DNA from: Lithodes maja
Taxonomy: Eukaryota; Arthropoda; Malacostraca; Decapoda; Lithodidae
Direction: 5' to 3'
Assembly: GCA_037953745.1 (NCBI GenBank)
Contig: JBAKBP010007128.1
Location: forward strand, 1-64,000
DNA: 64,000 nt
Shown here: in pieces, positions 10,163 through 21,713 of the stretch
Layout: the number at the start of each line of letters is the position of its first letter
How positions within the stretch are numbered: position 1 is the stretch's first letter
Position numbers and translations under genes: made by a program
Notes under the pieces: generated by a model
The model's database searches: none
The model's input: the letters and a program-made list of their open reading frames with translations, nothing else
Told to the model about the DNA's origin: nothing

Positions 10163-12103
10163 AACACCCCCTAGACACCCCTTTAAAATATATATATGTA
10201 TAATAAACACCCCCTAGACTCCCCTTCAAGATATATATATGTATAATAAACACCCCGTAGACACCCCTTTAATATATATATGTATAATAAACACCTCCTA
10301 GACACCCCTTTAATATATATATGTATATTACACACCCCCTAGACTCCCCTTCAAGATATATATGTATAATAAACACCCCCTAGACTCCCCTTCAAGATAT
10401 ATATGTATAATAAACCCCCCCTAGACTCCCCTTCAAGATATATATGTATAATAAACACCCCCTAGACTCCCCTTCAAGATATATATGTATAATAAACACC
10501 CCCTAGACTCCCCTTCAAGATATATATGTATAATAAACACCCCCTAGACTCCCCTTCAAGATATATATGTATAATAAACACCCCCTAGACTCCCCTTCAA
10601 GATATATATGTATAATAAACACCCCCTAGACTCCCCTTCAATATATATATGTATAATAAACACCCCCTAGACTCCCCTTCAAGATATATATGTATAATAA
10701 ACACCCCCTAGACTCCCCTTCAAGATATATATGTATAATAAACACCCCCTAGACTCCCCTTCAAGATATATATGTATAATAAACACCCCCTAGACTCCCC
10801 TTCAAGATATATATGTATAATAAACACCCCCTAGACTCCCCTTCAAGATATATATGTATAATAAACACCCGCTAGACTCCCCTTCAAGATATATATGTAT
10901 AATAAACACCTCCTAGACTCCCCTTCAAGATATATATGTATAATAAACACCCCCTAGACTCCCCTTCAAGATATATATGTATAATAAACACCCCCTAGAC
11001 TCCCTTTTAAGATATATATGTATAATAAACACCCCCTAGACTCCCCTTCAAGATATATATGTATAATAAACACCCCCTAGACTCCCCTTCAAGATATATA
11101 TGTATAATAAACACCCCCTAGACACCCCTTTAATATATATATGTATAATAAACACCCCCTAGACTCCCCTTCAAGATATATATATATAATAAACACCCTC
11201 TAGACTCCCCTTCAAGATATATATGTATATTAAACACTCCCTAGACTCCCCTTCAAGATATATATGTATAATAAACACCCTCTAGACTCCCCTTCAAGAT
11301 ATATATGTATAATAAACACCCCCTAGACTCCCCTTCAAGATATATATGTATAATAAACACCCCCTAGACTCCCCTTCAAGATATATACTGTATGTATAAT
11401 AAACACCCTCTAGACTCCCCTTCAAGATATATATGTATAATAAACACTCCCTAGACTCCCCTTCAAGATATATATGTATATTAAACACTCCCTAGACTCC
11501 CCTTCAAGATATATATATATATATATATGTATAATAAATACCCCTAGACTCCCCTTCAAGATATATATGTATAATAAACACCCCCTAGACTCCCCTTCAA
11601 GATATATATGTATAATAAACACCCCCTAGACTCCCCTTCAAGATATATATGTATAATAAACACCCCTAGACACCCCTTCAAGATATATATGTATAATAAA
11701 CACCCCCTAGACTCCCCTTCAAGATATATATGTATAATAAACACCCCCTAGACTCCCCTTCAAGATATATATGTATAATAAACACCCCCTAGACTCCCCT
11801 TCAAGATATATATATGTATAATAAACACCCCCTAGACACCCCTTTAATATATATATGTATAATAAACACCTCCTAGACACCCCTTTAATATATATATGTA
11901 TATTACACACCCCCTAGACTCCCCCTTCAAGATATATATGTATAATAAACACCCCCTAGACTCCCCTTCAAGATATATATGTATAATAAACACCCCCTAG
12001 ACTCCCCTTCAAGATATATATGTATAATAAACACCCCCTAGACTCCCCTTCAAGATATATATGTATAATAAACACCTCCTAGACTCCCCTTCAAGATATA
12101 TAT
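10163..12103. repeat. 41-bp minisatellite, right part
   Basis: About 47 more units of the same 41-bp repeat continue after the J1 insertion and end exactly at the 5' LTR of the Gmr1-like element. A distinctive cluster of variants (CACCCCTTTAATATATATATG, then GTATATTACACACC) appears near 10260-10345 and again at 11835-11920, showing that a block of several units was copied within the array. Confidence 0.95.
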
Positions 12104-13959
12104 TGTGACGCATGTCGAGTATGAGCATGCTGTACAGAACGCCCAGTCAGGCCCCACTCTCGCTAGGATCGTCAGGGCAGGAACTTTGGCTGTAGTCTGT
12201 GTAGAGTTTCCTAACTTAGTTTATGTGAGCCGTTGTACTATAAGTATTATAAATATGTATTTTGTTTTCATCTGAGTCAACGAGTTCTATTTTATATCAT
12301 TAGTTATAAGTATTGTGTGTGGGACTTATATGTAATGATGAGAGGAGAGAGAGAGAGATATTACGTAACGGGGACCAGTGAGTGCGCCACGCGGGCAGAT
12401 TGGCCTAACTCCCTCCTCCCTCCTCCCTTCCTCCCTTTCAGCGCGTGGGAAGTTCTTTGTCGATCCCAGATTGAGAGAGAATATGACGTCACGATTGCTA
12501 GTGGGCGGTCCTTAGTAGTTGGCGTTATGCTCACTAAAGGGCCGAGTATAAAAAGGGAGGTCCCGCCGCATTTTCCTCAGAACTCATCAGGCAAAGCGAC
12601 CTCTCATATCCCTTGCAACTATCCATATTCTTCCGACTGATGTGAACTTTCTCTACTCTCTGAACAGCCTATCTTCTTCTCTTCTCGTCCCTGTTTAACC
12701 TCCATGACCCCTTTGGTGCAGATTTAGTCAGCCAAAGTATTATCGCTTGAGTTCTCACGAGATAAGTGCCTGTTAGATAGCCTATTTTTGGAAGGGTTAA
12801 CTAGAATAGGATTGATTGATGTTTGTTGCACTCGTATATGCATTTCCCTGTGTGCGATTATTCATGTTCCTGTTTTCTGCTGGTTTAGGCAATGCTAGAC
12901 TGGGATAGGGTTTCTGAGTTGTGATTTCCTATGAGTACTAGGTTGCGGTTGAACCAGTACAATTGCAACGGAGACGTGGAACGCCTAGGTGGTCTTTCTG
13001 ACTGTGTACCGTGGGAGTTTAGCACTGTGTTGCGAGTGAGGGCTTTTGCCTGTGCCACCCAACACTGTGCTATCTCATTTGCTTGACTTTGAGAGGATCG
13101 CCAGGAGAGAACCAGATACTAGTGATCTGGATCTCTCAAGAGAGCATCCCGTCAATTACCGTAATTTGGCCGCACAGTCTTAAGGACCTCACTAGGCTAC
13201 GAGCCGCTTGCTCAGCCATTGTCTCTTAACCTTAGATATCCCAGCTAGACTTTGCTCGACCAGCAGATACAGCATAGTATTGAAGCTTCTCCTTATGTAT
13301 ATTATTGTTTAAGCACTATTGATTTCATGTGTGGCACGCTTAGCTACTTCAGAGATTAGTGGCCCACGAGCACAATCTTAGTAGGCTATTGCCAGTGCAT
13401 TGTCGGAGTACTTCTTCTTAATGTTTGCCATATCCTATTGCTTATTCTTATAATTCTTCTTATGTCAATTTAAAGCCTTTAATTACCAGTGAGTTATTCA
13501 TTAAATTGCTGTTCAAAATCCGATACTTACTTCTTATGAGTATTCGAGAAGCATCTAACTTATCAGAAAATTCCTTGCTTGATGCTCGAGGACTATTGTT
13601 TAACGTAACGTAATAGTGCCGATCCGAAGTAGAGGGTGGAGGACTTCTTAAGTTCTTAGTTCAAGGGTGGATTACTTCGGCTTCGGCCAACACTATTCTT
13701 TAGTGTTGTAGTACTTTCTTCTTTGTTTGATTGTTGACCAGACTAGATAACTCCCGTCTTGTTATTAGTCTGTTGTGTGAAACGCTAGTACCGAGTTCTT
13801 GTATACCCCGTTATAGCAGATAGAACTCTGGAGGGTAGTGGCGTTTTTTGTTCGGCTGGCAGTACTCTGGGGTTGGGATCGTGTGTTTCCGTTGTGGCAG
13901 CGAGCCATACTCGAGTCCTGTGTAAGAGCCCTAGTGTACCCGAGTGCCCGGTCGTAACA
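12104..13959 (+). repeat. LTR 1 of Gmr1-like element
   Basis: 1856 bp, TG...CA ends. Same length as the other two LTRs. Differences from LTR 2 that I can see are T/A in GCAGATTGGCC (about 12399), A/G in CCTCACTAGG (about 13190) and A/G in TCAGAAAATTCC (about 13568). It contains a GA microsatellite (12342-12358), a CRE-like site and a TATA box. A 135-codon open frame (12233-12640) lies across the promoter and is not regarded as a gene. Confidence 0.95.
12484..12580 (+). promoter_or_regulatory. LTR 1 promoter: CRE-like palindrome and TATA box
   Basis: TGACGTCA at 12484-12491 is a perfect CRE/ATF site. TATAAAAA at 12547-12554 is a strong TATA box, and a TCAGAACTCATCAG stretch about 25 bases downstream (12577-12590) is where initiation would be expected. 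A CRE-like TGACGTCACG also occurs in the diverged solo LTR at 33807, so the site seems conserved in this LTR lineage. Function is inferred from sequence only. Confidence 0.55.
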
Positions 13960-13961
13960 AA

Positions 13962-13979
13962 TGGCGACCTTGCTTAGGA
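13962..13979 (+). promoter_or_regulatory. Candidate primer-binding site
   Basis: TGGCGACCTTGCTTAGGA starts two bases after the 5' LTR. TGG at the start would pair with the CCA end of a tRNA; TGGCGACC matches the complement of an arginine tRNA 3' end as known from other arthropod elements, but the match weakens after eight bases. The corresponding bases are replaced in copy 2. Confidence 0.45.
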
Positions 13980-14173
13980 TTTTGTGAACAGTATAATTTT
14001 TTGCAGAGTTGTACAACATTTGTTTGTTGGTACTTTAGCGTACATATTGAAGAATATTTTTTTTTGTAAGGCAATTAGGAGAGCATTTAAGAGACTCCAG
14101 TTAATTTAGTAATTAGTGCTTGCATAAGGGAGTTTAACACTTTTGTCTCGAGAATTCTTTGGTGAACTTCAGT
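13980..14173 (+). other. 5' leader of copy 1
   Basis: About 190 bases between primer-binding site and Gag start, with a T-run at 14058-14066. No upstream frame of note. Confidence 0.6.
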
Positions 14174-15445
14174 ATGTCGGGCCCTAGTACTGACGAGGAG
14201 CGAGAGATGCTAAGTGAGGAGGTGCCGTTAGTAACTAGTGAGGAGGATGCTAGATTTTTTGTGAGTAAGAAGTACCATGTGACGGAGGAGAGGCTGACTG
14301 GGGTGAATGTTTATGGCTTGCACCTGATAGCCAAGGTTTTGGGTCTATCCAATGTAGGAGGGATGTCCAAGGGGGAGCTGATTTCCTGGGTGTTGCGTGG
14401 GCGACATGGGGTTTCGGAGGAGAGGGCGTTTGGGGGGGTTCCTCCCCAGATCCCCTCTCACTCGACTCCCACAGTGCCGTCCACTCAGTTGCCGGAGGTT
14501 AGCACTCTCCCACAGAGGGATGAGCATTGGAAGATTGGAGTGCCCTCGGGCGGTGCGTATGGTGGTTCCCCAGTTCTTGCCCCCCCTCCTTCAGTAGTGG
14601 CAGCTCCCTCTTCCGGCCTGTCTCCTGAGATGATATTTAAACTCGAGCTTGCTAAGATGGAGAATGAGGCTAGGAAGCAGGAGATGGAGAATGAGTCTAG
14701 GAAGCAGGAGAATGAGGCTAGGAAGCAGGAGAATGAGGCTAGGAAGCAGGAGATTGAGGTTGAGGCTAGGAGGCATGAGATTGAGGCTGAGACTAGGAGG
14801 CATGAGGCTGAGCTTAGATACGACTCAGAGAAATATTGTGCTCAAATAGATTTAGATAAGACTCGTGCAGAGTCGACAGGGATTCGGATGGGCCGTGAGG
14901 GCCAAGTAAGAGAACAGTCCTTGTCCCACTTAGTCAAATTGGTGCCGGCATTTAGTGAAACTGAAGTCACAGAATTTTTTAATCGTTTTGAGAAGAAGTG
15001 TAGGGAGCATAATTGGCCTGAAGAGAAGTGGGCAGCTCTAGTCTCCTCCAGACTTACGGGTAAGGGTCTGAAGGCTTATGATGCACTGCCTTTAGAGTCT
15101 TGCATTGACTACCCAGAATTGAAGAGAGCTGTCCTACGGGCATACGAGTTGCAACCAGAAACATATCGATTGAAGTTTCGGGGTGTTACAAAGACTAGGG
15201 AGGCGACCTTTCTTGAACATGCCCGGGACTTAAAAGATGCACTTACAAACTGGACACGTTCTGAGAAAGCTGAGACGGCCGAACAGTTGACTGAGTTGTT
15301 TCTGCTCGAGCAGTTTTATAAGTGTACAGGTGCAGAAATGACTTTAACTATTAAAGAAAAGAATCCAAAAACTCTACAGGAGGCAGCTGAGATGGCTGAC
15401 CTCCGGCTATCATTAATTCGTGGGTGGCGGGTCTGCCCAGCGTAG
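14174..15445 (+). pseudogene. gag: gag of copy 1 (truncated by frameshift)
   Basis: The ATG at 14174 (MSGPSTDEEREM) is the likely start; an open TTG five codons upstream is not needed. Three parts are visible: an acidic N-terminal domain of about 95 residues, a proline-rich linker, and a coiled coil of repeated EARKQEN/EARRHE units (about 14650-14810). A helical capsid-like domain follows, with LVPAFSETEVTEFFNRFEKK and AYELQPETYRLKFRG, resembling the SCAN-like Gag region of this lineage. The frame ends early because of an extra G near 15426 compared with copy 2, leaving the zinc knuckle out of frame. The coiled coil is 45 bp longer than in copy 2. Gag would package the RNA in cytoplasmic particles. 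Confidence 0.88.
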
Positions 15446-16396
15446 TGAGGCAGGTAACAAGGGGCGTGACGCCCCACCCCCCCGAGTTAGTAATATATCT
15501 TATGCAAACAAGTACAAGAGTTATGATACCAAGACTGACCACAAGACTAGCACCGTCCCATTTAAGAAGGGGCCGGGCCCTTCCCAGTACCAAGGGAAGC
15601 CCAAAGGGGAGTTAGAGTGTTATCAATGTCATAAAAGGGGCACTTTGCAAGAGTCTGTCCTAGCAAACCACCTACAGCAGCTGTGTCTTTGGCCTGCAAC
15701 ATTGGTGTGTCTCTGAAGCCTTCTGAGTTTGCCCGGGGCAGTTCGTCAGAGGCTGAGGCACAGCCAATGCAGAAGCACCTGGGAGGCTCGAACCCTGCTC
15801 AGGATGTTTTTTGCGACCATAGAGGACGGGGTTGCGTGATGTGGGCGGGGCGCAAGCATGGAGTAGAGGTCTTGCGTGATACAGGTGCTTCCCAGACTTT
15901 GATGAAAAACTTGACTGGCTACCCTATAAATGCGGCTCGGGTGGTGGTGGTGCAGGGTATTAATGCAACTCGGTCATACCCGCTGGTACGGTTGGAGTTG
16001 GAGGGTGGATGGTGTGGCACGTGAATTGGATGTTGGGATTGTGGAGAAACTGCCAGTGGAGGGCGTCGACCTTCTTCTCGGCAACGACTTTGCAATGCCC
16101 GCTTCTGAGGTTCTACCCTTAGTCGTTGCCGAGAGGCCGGCCGACGTGAGTAGGGAAGAGCGAGAGTGGGTCGAGCGGTGCCAGGCACAACCCATGGCGT
16201 GTGCTGTCACCCGAGCTCGGGCAGCTAAAGTGTCACAGCCCTAGTCCTCCGTCTTCAGACCAGCAGAGGAACGATCAACAGGAGGAGGCTAAAGCTGGAG
16301 TTGGTTTTAAGAGTTTTGACTCGGCGGCTCTCCTGGGTGATTCAGTATTAGCACCATTACTTAGTTCTGGAGTAGCCCCTGGGCCTGTCATCGAGA
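15446..16396 (+). pseudogene. Zinc knuckle and protease region of copy 1, broken by indels
   Basis: Compared with copy 2 this region has four further single-base changes: loss of one A in the zinc knuckle (about 15632-15636), extra G (about 16003), extra C (about 16240) and extra G (about 16454, just past this interval). The net shift returns to the Gag frame. The aspartic protease motif LRDTGASQT is readable at about 15873-15899, in a frame different from Gag. All the changes lie in or next to short homopolymers, so sequencing error is as likely as real decay. Confidence 0.85.
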
Positions 16397-19327
16397 GTGA
16401 CGAGGCTGGGCATGACGAGTCTCCACGACAGCAACGTTATGAACATCGAGAGAGGACAGAGGGAGCAGCTCAGTATCGGGGAGGGTCATGCATTGCTCCG
16501 GGAGCAGTTAGATCGCTTGGCACCCTCAGATATACGTCGGTTGCAGCTGGAGGACCCTGAGCTCCAAACGTGTGCTAATGGAGCTGTGGAGCTCGACGAG
16601 GACGGTGATGCACAGCCGGGAGATTTTTTTTATTTAGATGGCATCCTGTATCGGCGTTTTCAAGACCCTAACCGTAGCTGGAAGATGGGGTCCGGGGTAG
16701 TGGACCAGTTGATGGTGCCGCGGGAGTGCAGGGATAGCCTACTGAGTTTGGCGCATGACACACCGCTGGCAGGACATTTGGGGGTAAGAAAAACGGTGGC
16801 GGCTTTGGGGAAGTTGTTTTGGTGGCCGGGGATGAAGTCTCATGTGCAGTCCTGGATAAACTCATGTGATATTTGTCAACGGGTCGGGAAACCAAACCAA
16901 GTTATTCCTAAAGCTCCGTTGCACCCTATTCCTGTAATTGGGCCACCTTTTAGTAAGATTGTTGTTGACATGGTTGGTCCCCTCCCTCCCACAAAGGCTG
17001 GTAATAAATTTTTGTTAACCATCATGGATGTTGCCACTAGATACCCCGATGCATACCCCATGAAAAACGGCATGGCTAAGACGGTAGTCAGTAACTTGTT
17101 GTGGTACTTTTCAAGGTACGGGTACCCGGAGGAGATTCAGTCTGATCAGGGGTCCAATTTCACCTCCAATCTCTTTAAGCAAACAATGCAACAGCATGGA
17201 ATACGGGCGGTGGTATCGTCAGCGTATCACCCTGAGAGCCAAGGGGTGCTTGAGCGGTGGCATGCCACCCTTAAAAGCATGCTCAGGTGTTATTGTGCTG
17301 ATAACGGAAGAGATTGGGATCTTGGATTGCCGTATGTACTGTTTGCTGCTCGGGAAGTGCCTGGTGAGAGCCTGGGATTTAGTCCAAACGAGCTGATTTT
17401 TGGACACCGAGTCAGGGGCCCCCTTAATATGCTGCGGGAAATTTGGGAAGGAACTGTGCCGCCTTGTTCCTTGTTGAAGTATGTGTTTGAAAGCCGTGAG
17501 CGCATGCTTAAGAGTCTGGAGATGGCAGGTCGGAATTTAACAGGGTCGCAAGCTTTAATGAAGGACAGGTATGATCGCAAAGTGAAGCTCCGGGAGTTCA
17601 TTGTGGGAGAGGTGTTGATTTTGTTGCCTTTGGTGGGTAACCCCTTGTCGGCGAAGTATACTGGACCCTATAAAATTGTGGAGAAAATTTCGGACCTAGA
17701 TTACCTTGTTGCCACTCCAGACAGGAGGAAGAAAAATCAGTTATGTCACGTGAACCTGATAAAAGAGTATGTGAGGCGCCCCTCTGAGCCTCTCACTGTC
17801 CCTGTGTTGGCTTGTTGCGGCCGTGGTGGAGAAGGAGAGGGGGACAGTCAAGCTTCAGAGGAGGATAGCTGGGATCACCATGTTTCAGCGGATCAGTGGG
17901 CGGGGAACTCGAGCCTAAGGGCTGACGAGGCTATAGCCCATTTGCCTGAGCCGCAATTTGAAGCTATCCGTCAGTTGCTCGGTTTATACCCCACTGTATT
18001 CGCTGAACATCCAGGCCTCACTACTCAGGCTATGCATGATGTTGACGTGGGGCACCATCTACCCTTTAAGTCAATCCCATACCGTGTGCCCCCCATAAAA
18101 CTACCCGCTCTGAGGGATGAGTTGGAGTATATGCTCGGTAGAGGGTTGATAGAGAAAGGTACCGTTAAATGGACTTCCCCCGTAACACTGCAGCCTAAAC
18201 CAGATGGCAAGGTACGCTTCTGTATTGATTTCCGTAGGCTAAACGGTTTGACTCCAACTAACCCATATCCTCTTCCTCGGGTTGATGATAGTGTTGATAA
18301 AATTGGTAATGCTCGGTTTTTGTCTAAAGTTGATTTAGTAAAAGGTTACTGGCAAGTACCTTTGTCCGAGCGCGCTAAAGAGGTATGTGGTTTTGTGGTG
18401 GACGGGAGTACTTACCGGTGTAATGTTATGCCCTACGGACTTAAGAATGCACCAGCAACGTTTCAGAACCTGATGAATGAAATTGTCAAGGACATTCCAA
18501 ATTGCACCGTATACTTGGACGATGTAATCATTTATGATGACGACTTTGAGAGCCATTGTGAGCACCTGGAGACCTTGTTCCGGAAACTTAGTGAAGCAAG
18601 TCTGGTAGTAAATTTGGCAAAGTGTGACTTCGTAAAAGCCACTGTGCAGTACCTTGGGTTTCTAGTGGGAAGGGGACAGGTGTGCCCTCCTCAGAACAAG
18701 GTACAGGCTATCAATAAATTTCCGCACCCAACCACCAAGAAGCAGATCATGAGATTCTTGGGTATGATAGGCTACTACAGACGCTTTATAAAAGGTTACT
18801 CTACGGTGTTGGCACCTCTCACAGATTTGTTATCTAAAGACAAAAAGTTTTTGTGGGCGCCTGAGTGTGAAAAGGCTTTTAATTTAGTGAAGCATTTGCT
18901 GTGTACTCACCCGATACTCAGGGCCCCAGACTTTAACAGGCCTTTTCAGCTGGCAACAGATGCTAGTGGTGTAGGGGCTGGTGCCGTCTTGCTACAGACA
19001 GACAATGAAGGTGTGGAACACCCAGTAAGTTTCTTTTCTAAGAAGTTCAATGCTGCACAAAAGAACTATTCTACAATAGAAAAGGAATTACTGGCGATTG
19101 TGCTGTCACTCAGGCACTTCGAGGTGTATGTTCCAGCCTATGGCCCAGTCGTGGTTATCTACACTGATCATCACCCTTTGAGATTCCTAAATCAATTTCA
19201 CAATCGCAATATGAGACTGACCCGGTGGTCATTGATGTTGCAGGAGTATAACCTGGACATCCGGCATATTGCGGGATGTGACAATGTGATTGCGGATTGT
19301 TTATCGAGGGTAGATGATCAGTCGTAG
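16397..19327 (+). pseudogene. pol: pol of copy 1: integrase, reverse transcriptase, RNase H
   Basis: Open for 976 codons. Domains in order: integrase zinc finger (H...GHLG near 16755-16780, CDIC at about 16865-16876), integrase core with the DD35E triad (VVDMVGPLPP, IQSDQGSNF, PESQGVLERW), GPY module (TGPYKIVEKI at about 17660), then reverse transcriptase with KVDLVKGYWQVPL and YLDD (about 18512), and RNase H with LATDASGVGAG and YTDHHPLRF. The stop is at 19325-19327. Relative to copy 2 it lacks three bases at about 17609 and keeps F-I and D where copy 2 has Y-K and V (near 18785 and 18839). The first residues are out of the proper frame until about 16455. Integrase precedes reverse transcriptase, as in Gmr1-type elements. 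Confidence 0.92.
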
Positions 19328-19832
19328 GCTATCACAGGTGTATGATCCCGAAGAGATTGACACACGGGTAGCCTCCTGCTTTGGTTTGAGTAGTATTTTG
19401 CGCTTGGTGCTTGTTGGCTCGCGGTTGTAGCCCAGCGTATTGGGTCGTAAAGCAGGATTGTTGAGCGTTTGGTATAGAAGAAAATAGGCTGCCCTTATAG
19501 TGCAGCCGGAAAAAAACATATTAAAATATAAAAATCATATAAAAAAACTCTTTCTTTTTGATATAGATAATTGTATAAGTTTGTCATAGCCTATAGTGTT
19601 TGAGTAGTCCACGAACTATCAAACGGCTGAGCTGCTGTAAGCTCGCTCTGGGAGCATGATATTATGTCTTTTACTATTGTTGGGAGGAGTTATGAAATGT
19701 GAATTTTTTTTTTATAAGATGTGTTTTAGTGATAAACTCAGCGTTGTTTTAGTGCCATGCGGTCGCTGGGTGTGAGGGGTTTGATGGGGTTCTGTATATC
19801 AGATTTTAGCTCAGGGTTGAGCAAGTAAAATC
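19328..19832 (+). other. 3' non-coding region of copy 1
   Basis: About 500 bases between the pol stop and the polypurine tract. It contains AT-rich stretches with A and T runs whose lengths differ from copy 2 (7 versus 8 A at about 19511; 11 versus 9 T at about 19705). No open frame of note. Confidence 0.7.
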
Positions 19833-19842
19833 TTGGGGGAGG
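19833..19842 (+). promoter_or_regulatory. Polypurine tract, copy 1
   Basis: TTGGGGGAGG lies directly before the TGTGACGC start of the next LTR. This is the expected primer for plus-strand DNA synthesis. Confidence 0.8.
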
Positions 19843-21698
19843 TGTGACGCATGTCGAGTATGAGCATGCTGTACAGAACGCCCAGTCAGGCCCCACTCTC
19901 GCTAGGATCGTCAGGGCAGGAACTTTGGCTGTAGTCTGTGTAGAGTTTCCTAACTTAGTTTATGTGAGCCGTTGTACTATAAGTATTATAAATATGTATT
20001 TTGTTTTCATCTGAGTCAACGAGTTCTATTTTATATCATTAGTTATAAGTATTGTGTGTGGGACTTATATGTAATGATGAGAGGAGAGAGAGAGAGATAT
20101 TACGTAACGGGGACCAGTGAGTGCGCCACGCGGGCAGATAGGCCTAACTCCCTCCTCCCTCCTCCCTTCCTCCCTTTCAGCGCGTGGGAAGTTCTTTGTC
20201 GATCCCAGATTGAGAGAGAATATGACGTCACGATTGCTAGTGGGCGGTCCTTAGTAGTTGGCGTTATGCTCACTAAAGGGCCGAGTATAAAAAGGGAGGT
20301 CCCGCCGCATTTTCCTCAGAACTCATCAGGCAAAGCGACCTCTCATATCCCTTGCAACTATCCATATTCTTCCGACTGATGTGAACTTTCTCTACTCTCT
20401 GAACAGCCTATCTTCTTCTCTTCTCGTCCCTGTTTAACCTCCATGACCCCTTTGGTGCAGATTTAGTCAGCCAAAGTATTATCGCTTGAGTTCTCACGAG
20501 ATAAGTGCCTGTTAGATAGCCTATTTTTGGAAGGGTTAACTAGAATAGGATTGATTGATGTTTGTTGCACTCGTATATGCATTTCCCTGTGTGCGATTAT
20601 TCATGTTCCTGTTTTCTGCTGGTTTAGGCAATGCTAGACTGGGATAGGGTTTCTGAGTTGTGATTTCCTATGAGTACTAGGTTGCGGTTGAACCAGTACA
20701 ATTGCAACGGAGACGTGGAACGCCTAGGTGGTCTTTCTGACTGTGTACCGTGGGAGTTTAGCACTGTGTTGCGAGTGAGGGCTTTTGCCTGTGCCACCCA
20801 ACACTGTGCTATCTCATTTGCTTGACTTTGAGAGGATCGCCAGGAGAGAACCAGATACTAGTGATCTGGATCTCTCAAGAGAGCATCCCGTCAATTACCG
20901 TAATTTGGCCGCACAGTCTTAAGGACCTCGCTAGGCTACGAGCCGCTTGCTCAGCCATTGTCTCTTAACCTTAGATATCCCAGCTAGACTTTGCTCGACC
21001 AGCAGATACAGCATAGTATTGAAGCTTCTCCTTATGTATATTATTGTTTAAGCACTATTGATTTCATGTGTGGCACGCTTAGCTACTTCAGAGATTAGTG
21101 GCCCACGAGCACAATCTTAGTAGGCTATTGCCAGTGCATTGTCGGAGTACTTCTTCTTAATGTTTGCCATATCCTATTGCTTATTCTTATAATTCTTCTT
21201 ATGTCAATTTAAAGCCTTTAATTACCAGTGAGTTATTCATTAAATTGCTGTTCAAAATCCGATACTTACTTCTTATGAGTATTCGAGAAGCATCTAACTT
21301 ATCAGAAGATTCCTTGCTTGATGCTCGAGGACTATTGTTTAACGTAACGTAATAGTGCCGATCCGAAGTAGAGGGTGGAGGACTTCTTAAGTTCTTAGTT
21401 CAAGGGTGGATTACTTCGGCTTCGGCCAACACTATTCTTTAGTGTTGTAGTACTTTCTTCTTTGTTTGATTGTTGACCAGACTAGATAACTCCCGTCTTG
21501 TTATTAGTCTGTTGTGTGAAACGCTAGTACCGAGTTCTTGTATACCCCGTTATAGCAGATAGAACTCTGGAGGGTAGTGGCGTTTTTTGTTCGGCTGGCA
21601 GTACTCTGGGGTTGGGATCGTGTGTTTCCGTTGTGGCAGCGAGCCATACTCGAGTCCTGTGTAAGAGCCCTAGTGTACCCGAGTGCCCGGTCGTAACA
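19843..21698 (+). repeat. LTR 2, shared middle LTR
   Basis: 1856 bp, TGTGACGC...CGTAACA. It serves as 3' LTR of copy 1 and sits directly before the internal region of copy 2. It differs from LTR 3 at one position that I can see (T versus C in GTCTTGTTATTAG, about 21500). CRE-like TGACGTCA is at 20223-20230 and TATAAAAA at 20286-20293. Confidence 0.95.
20223..20319 (+). promoter_or_regulatory. LTR 2 promoter: CRE-like site and TATA box
   Basis: Same arrangement as in LTR 1, unchanged. It could drive copy 2, which has no 5' LTR of its own. Confidence 0.5.
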
Positions 21699-21713
21699 AT
21701 ATGTATAATAACC
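21699..21713. other. Minisatellite-like scar in place of primer-binding site
   Basis: ATATGTATAATAACC replaces the 15 bases AATGGCGACCTTGCT of copy 1. ATATGTATAATA is exactly what the 41-bp minisatellite unit would read after a 4-bp ATAT target duplication, so it may be the original right flank of copy 1. The same 16 bases (with the next T) also occur at the 5' junction of the J1 element at 7697-7712. Confidence 0.7.

Larger units (their letters stand above)
12104..21698 (+). mobile_element. Gmr1-like Ty3/gypsy LTR retrotransposon, copy 1
   Basis: A 9595-bp element: LTR 12104-13959, internal region with primer-binding site, gag, protease, integrase, reverse transcriptase and RNase H, polypurine tract, LTR 19843-21698. 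Both LTRs start TGTGACGC and end CGTAACA. Integrase lies upstream of reverse transcriptase, the reverse of the usual Ty3/gypsy order and the arrangement known from Gmr1-type elements. The left flank ends in ATAT (12100-12103) and ATAT also follows the right LTR (21699-21702 reads ATAT), followed by GTATAATA of the minisatellite unit, so a 4-bp target duplication is likely. The LTR pair differs at about three positions by eye, implying a very young insertion. Confidence 0.92.

Noticed and set aside
7059..11910. Minus-strand open frames with a GESRGCLLYIYILKG-like period
   Set aside because: They are translations of the 41-bp minisatellite and differ only by unit variants.
12233..12640. 135-codon open frame present in all three LTRs (also 19972-20379 and 27666-28073)
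   Set aside because: It spans the CRE and TATA promoter region, has no recognisable domain, and is conserved only because the LTRs are nearly identical.
14591..14849. Leucine/serine- or arginine-rich frames on both strands over the Gag coiled coil
   Set aside because: They are shadow frames of the repeated gag codons.
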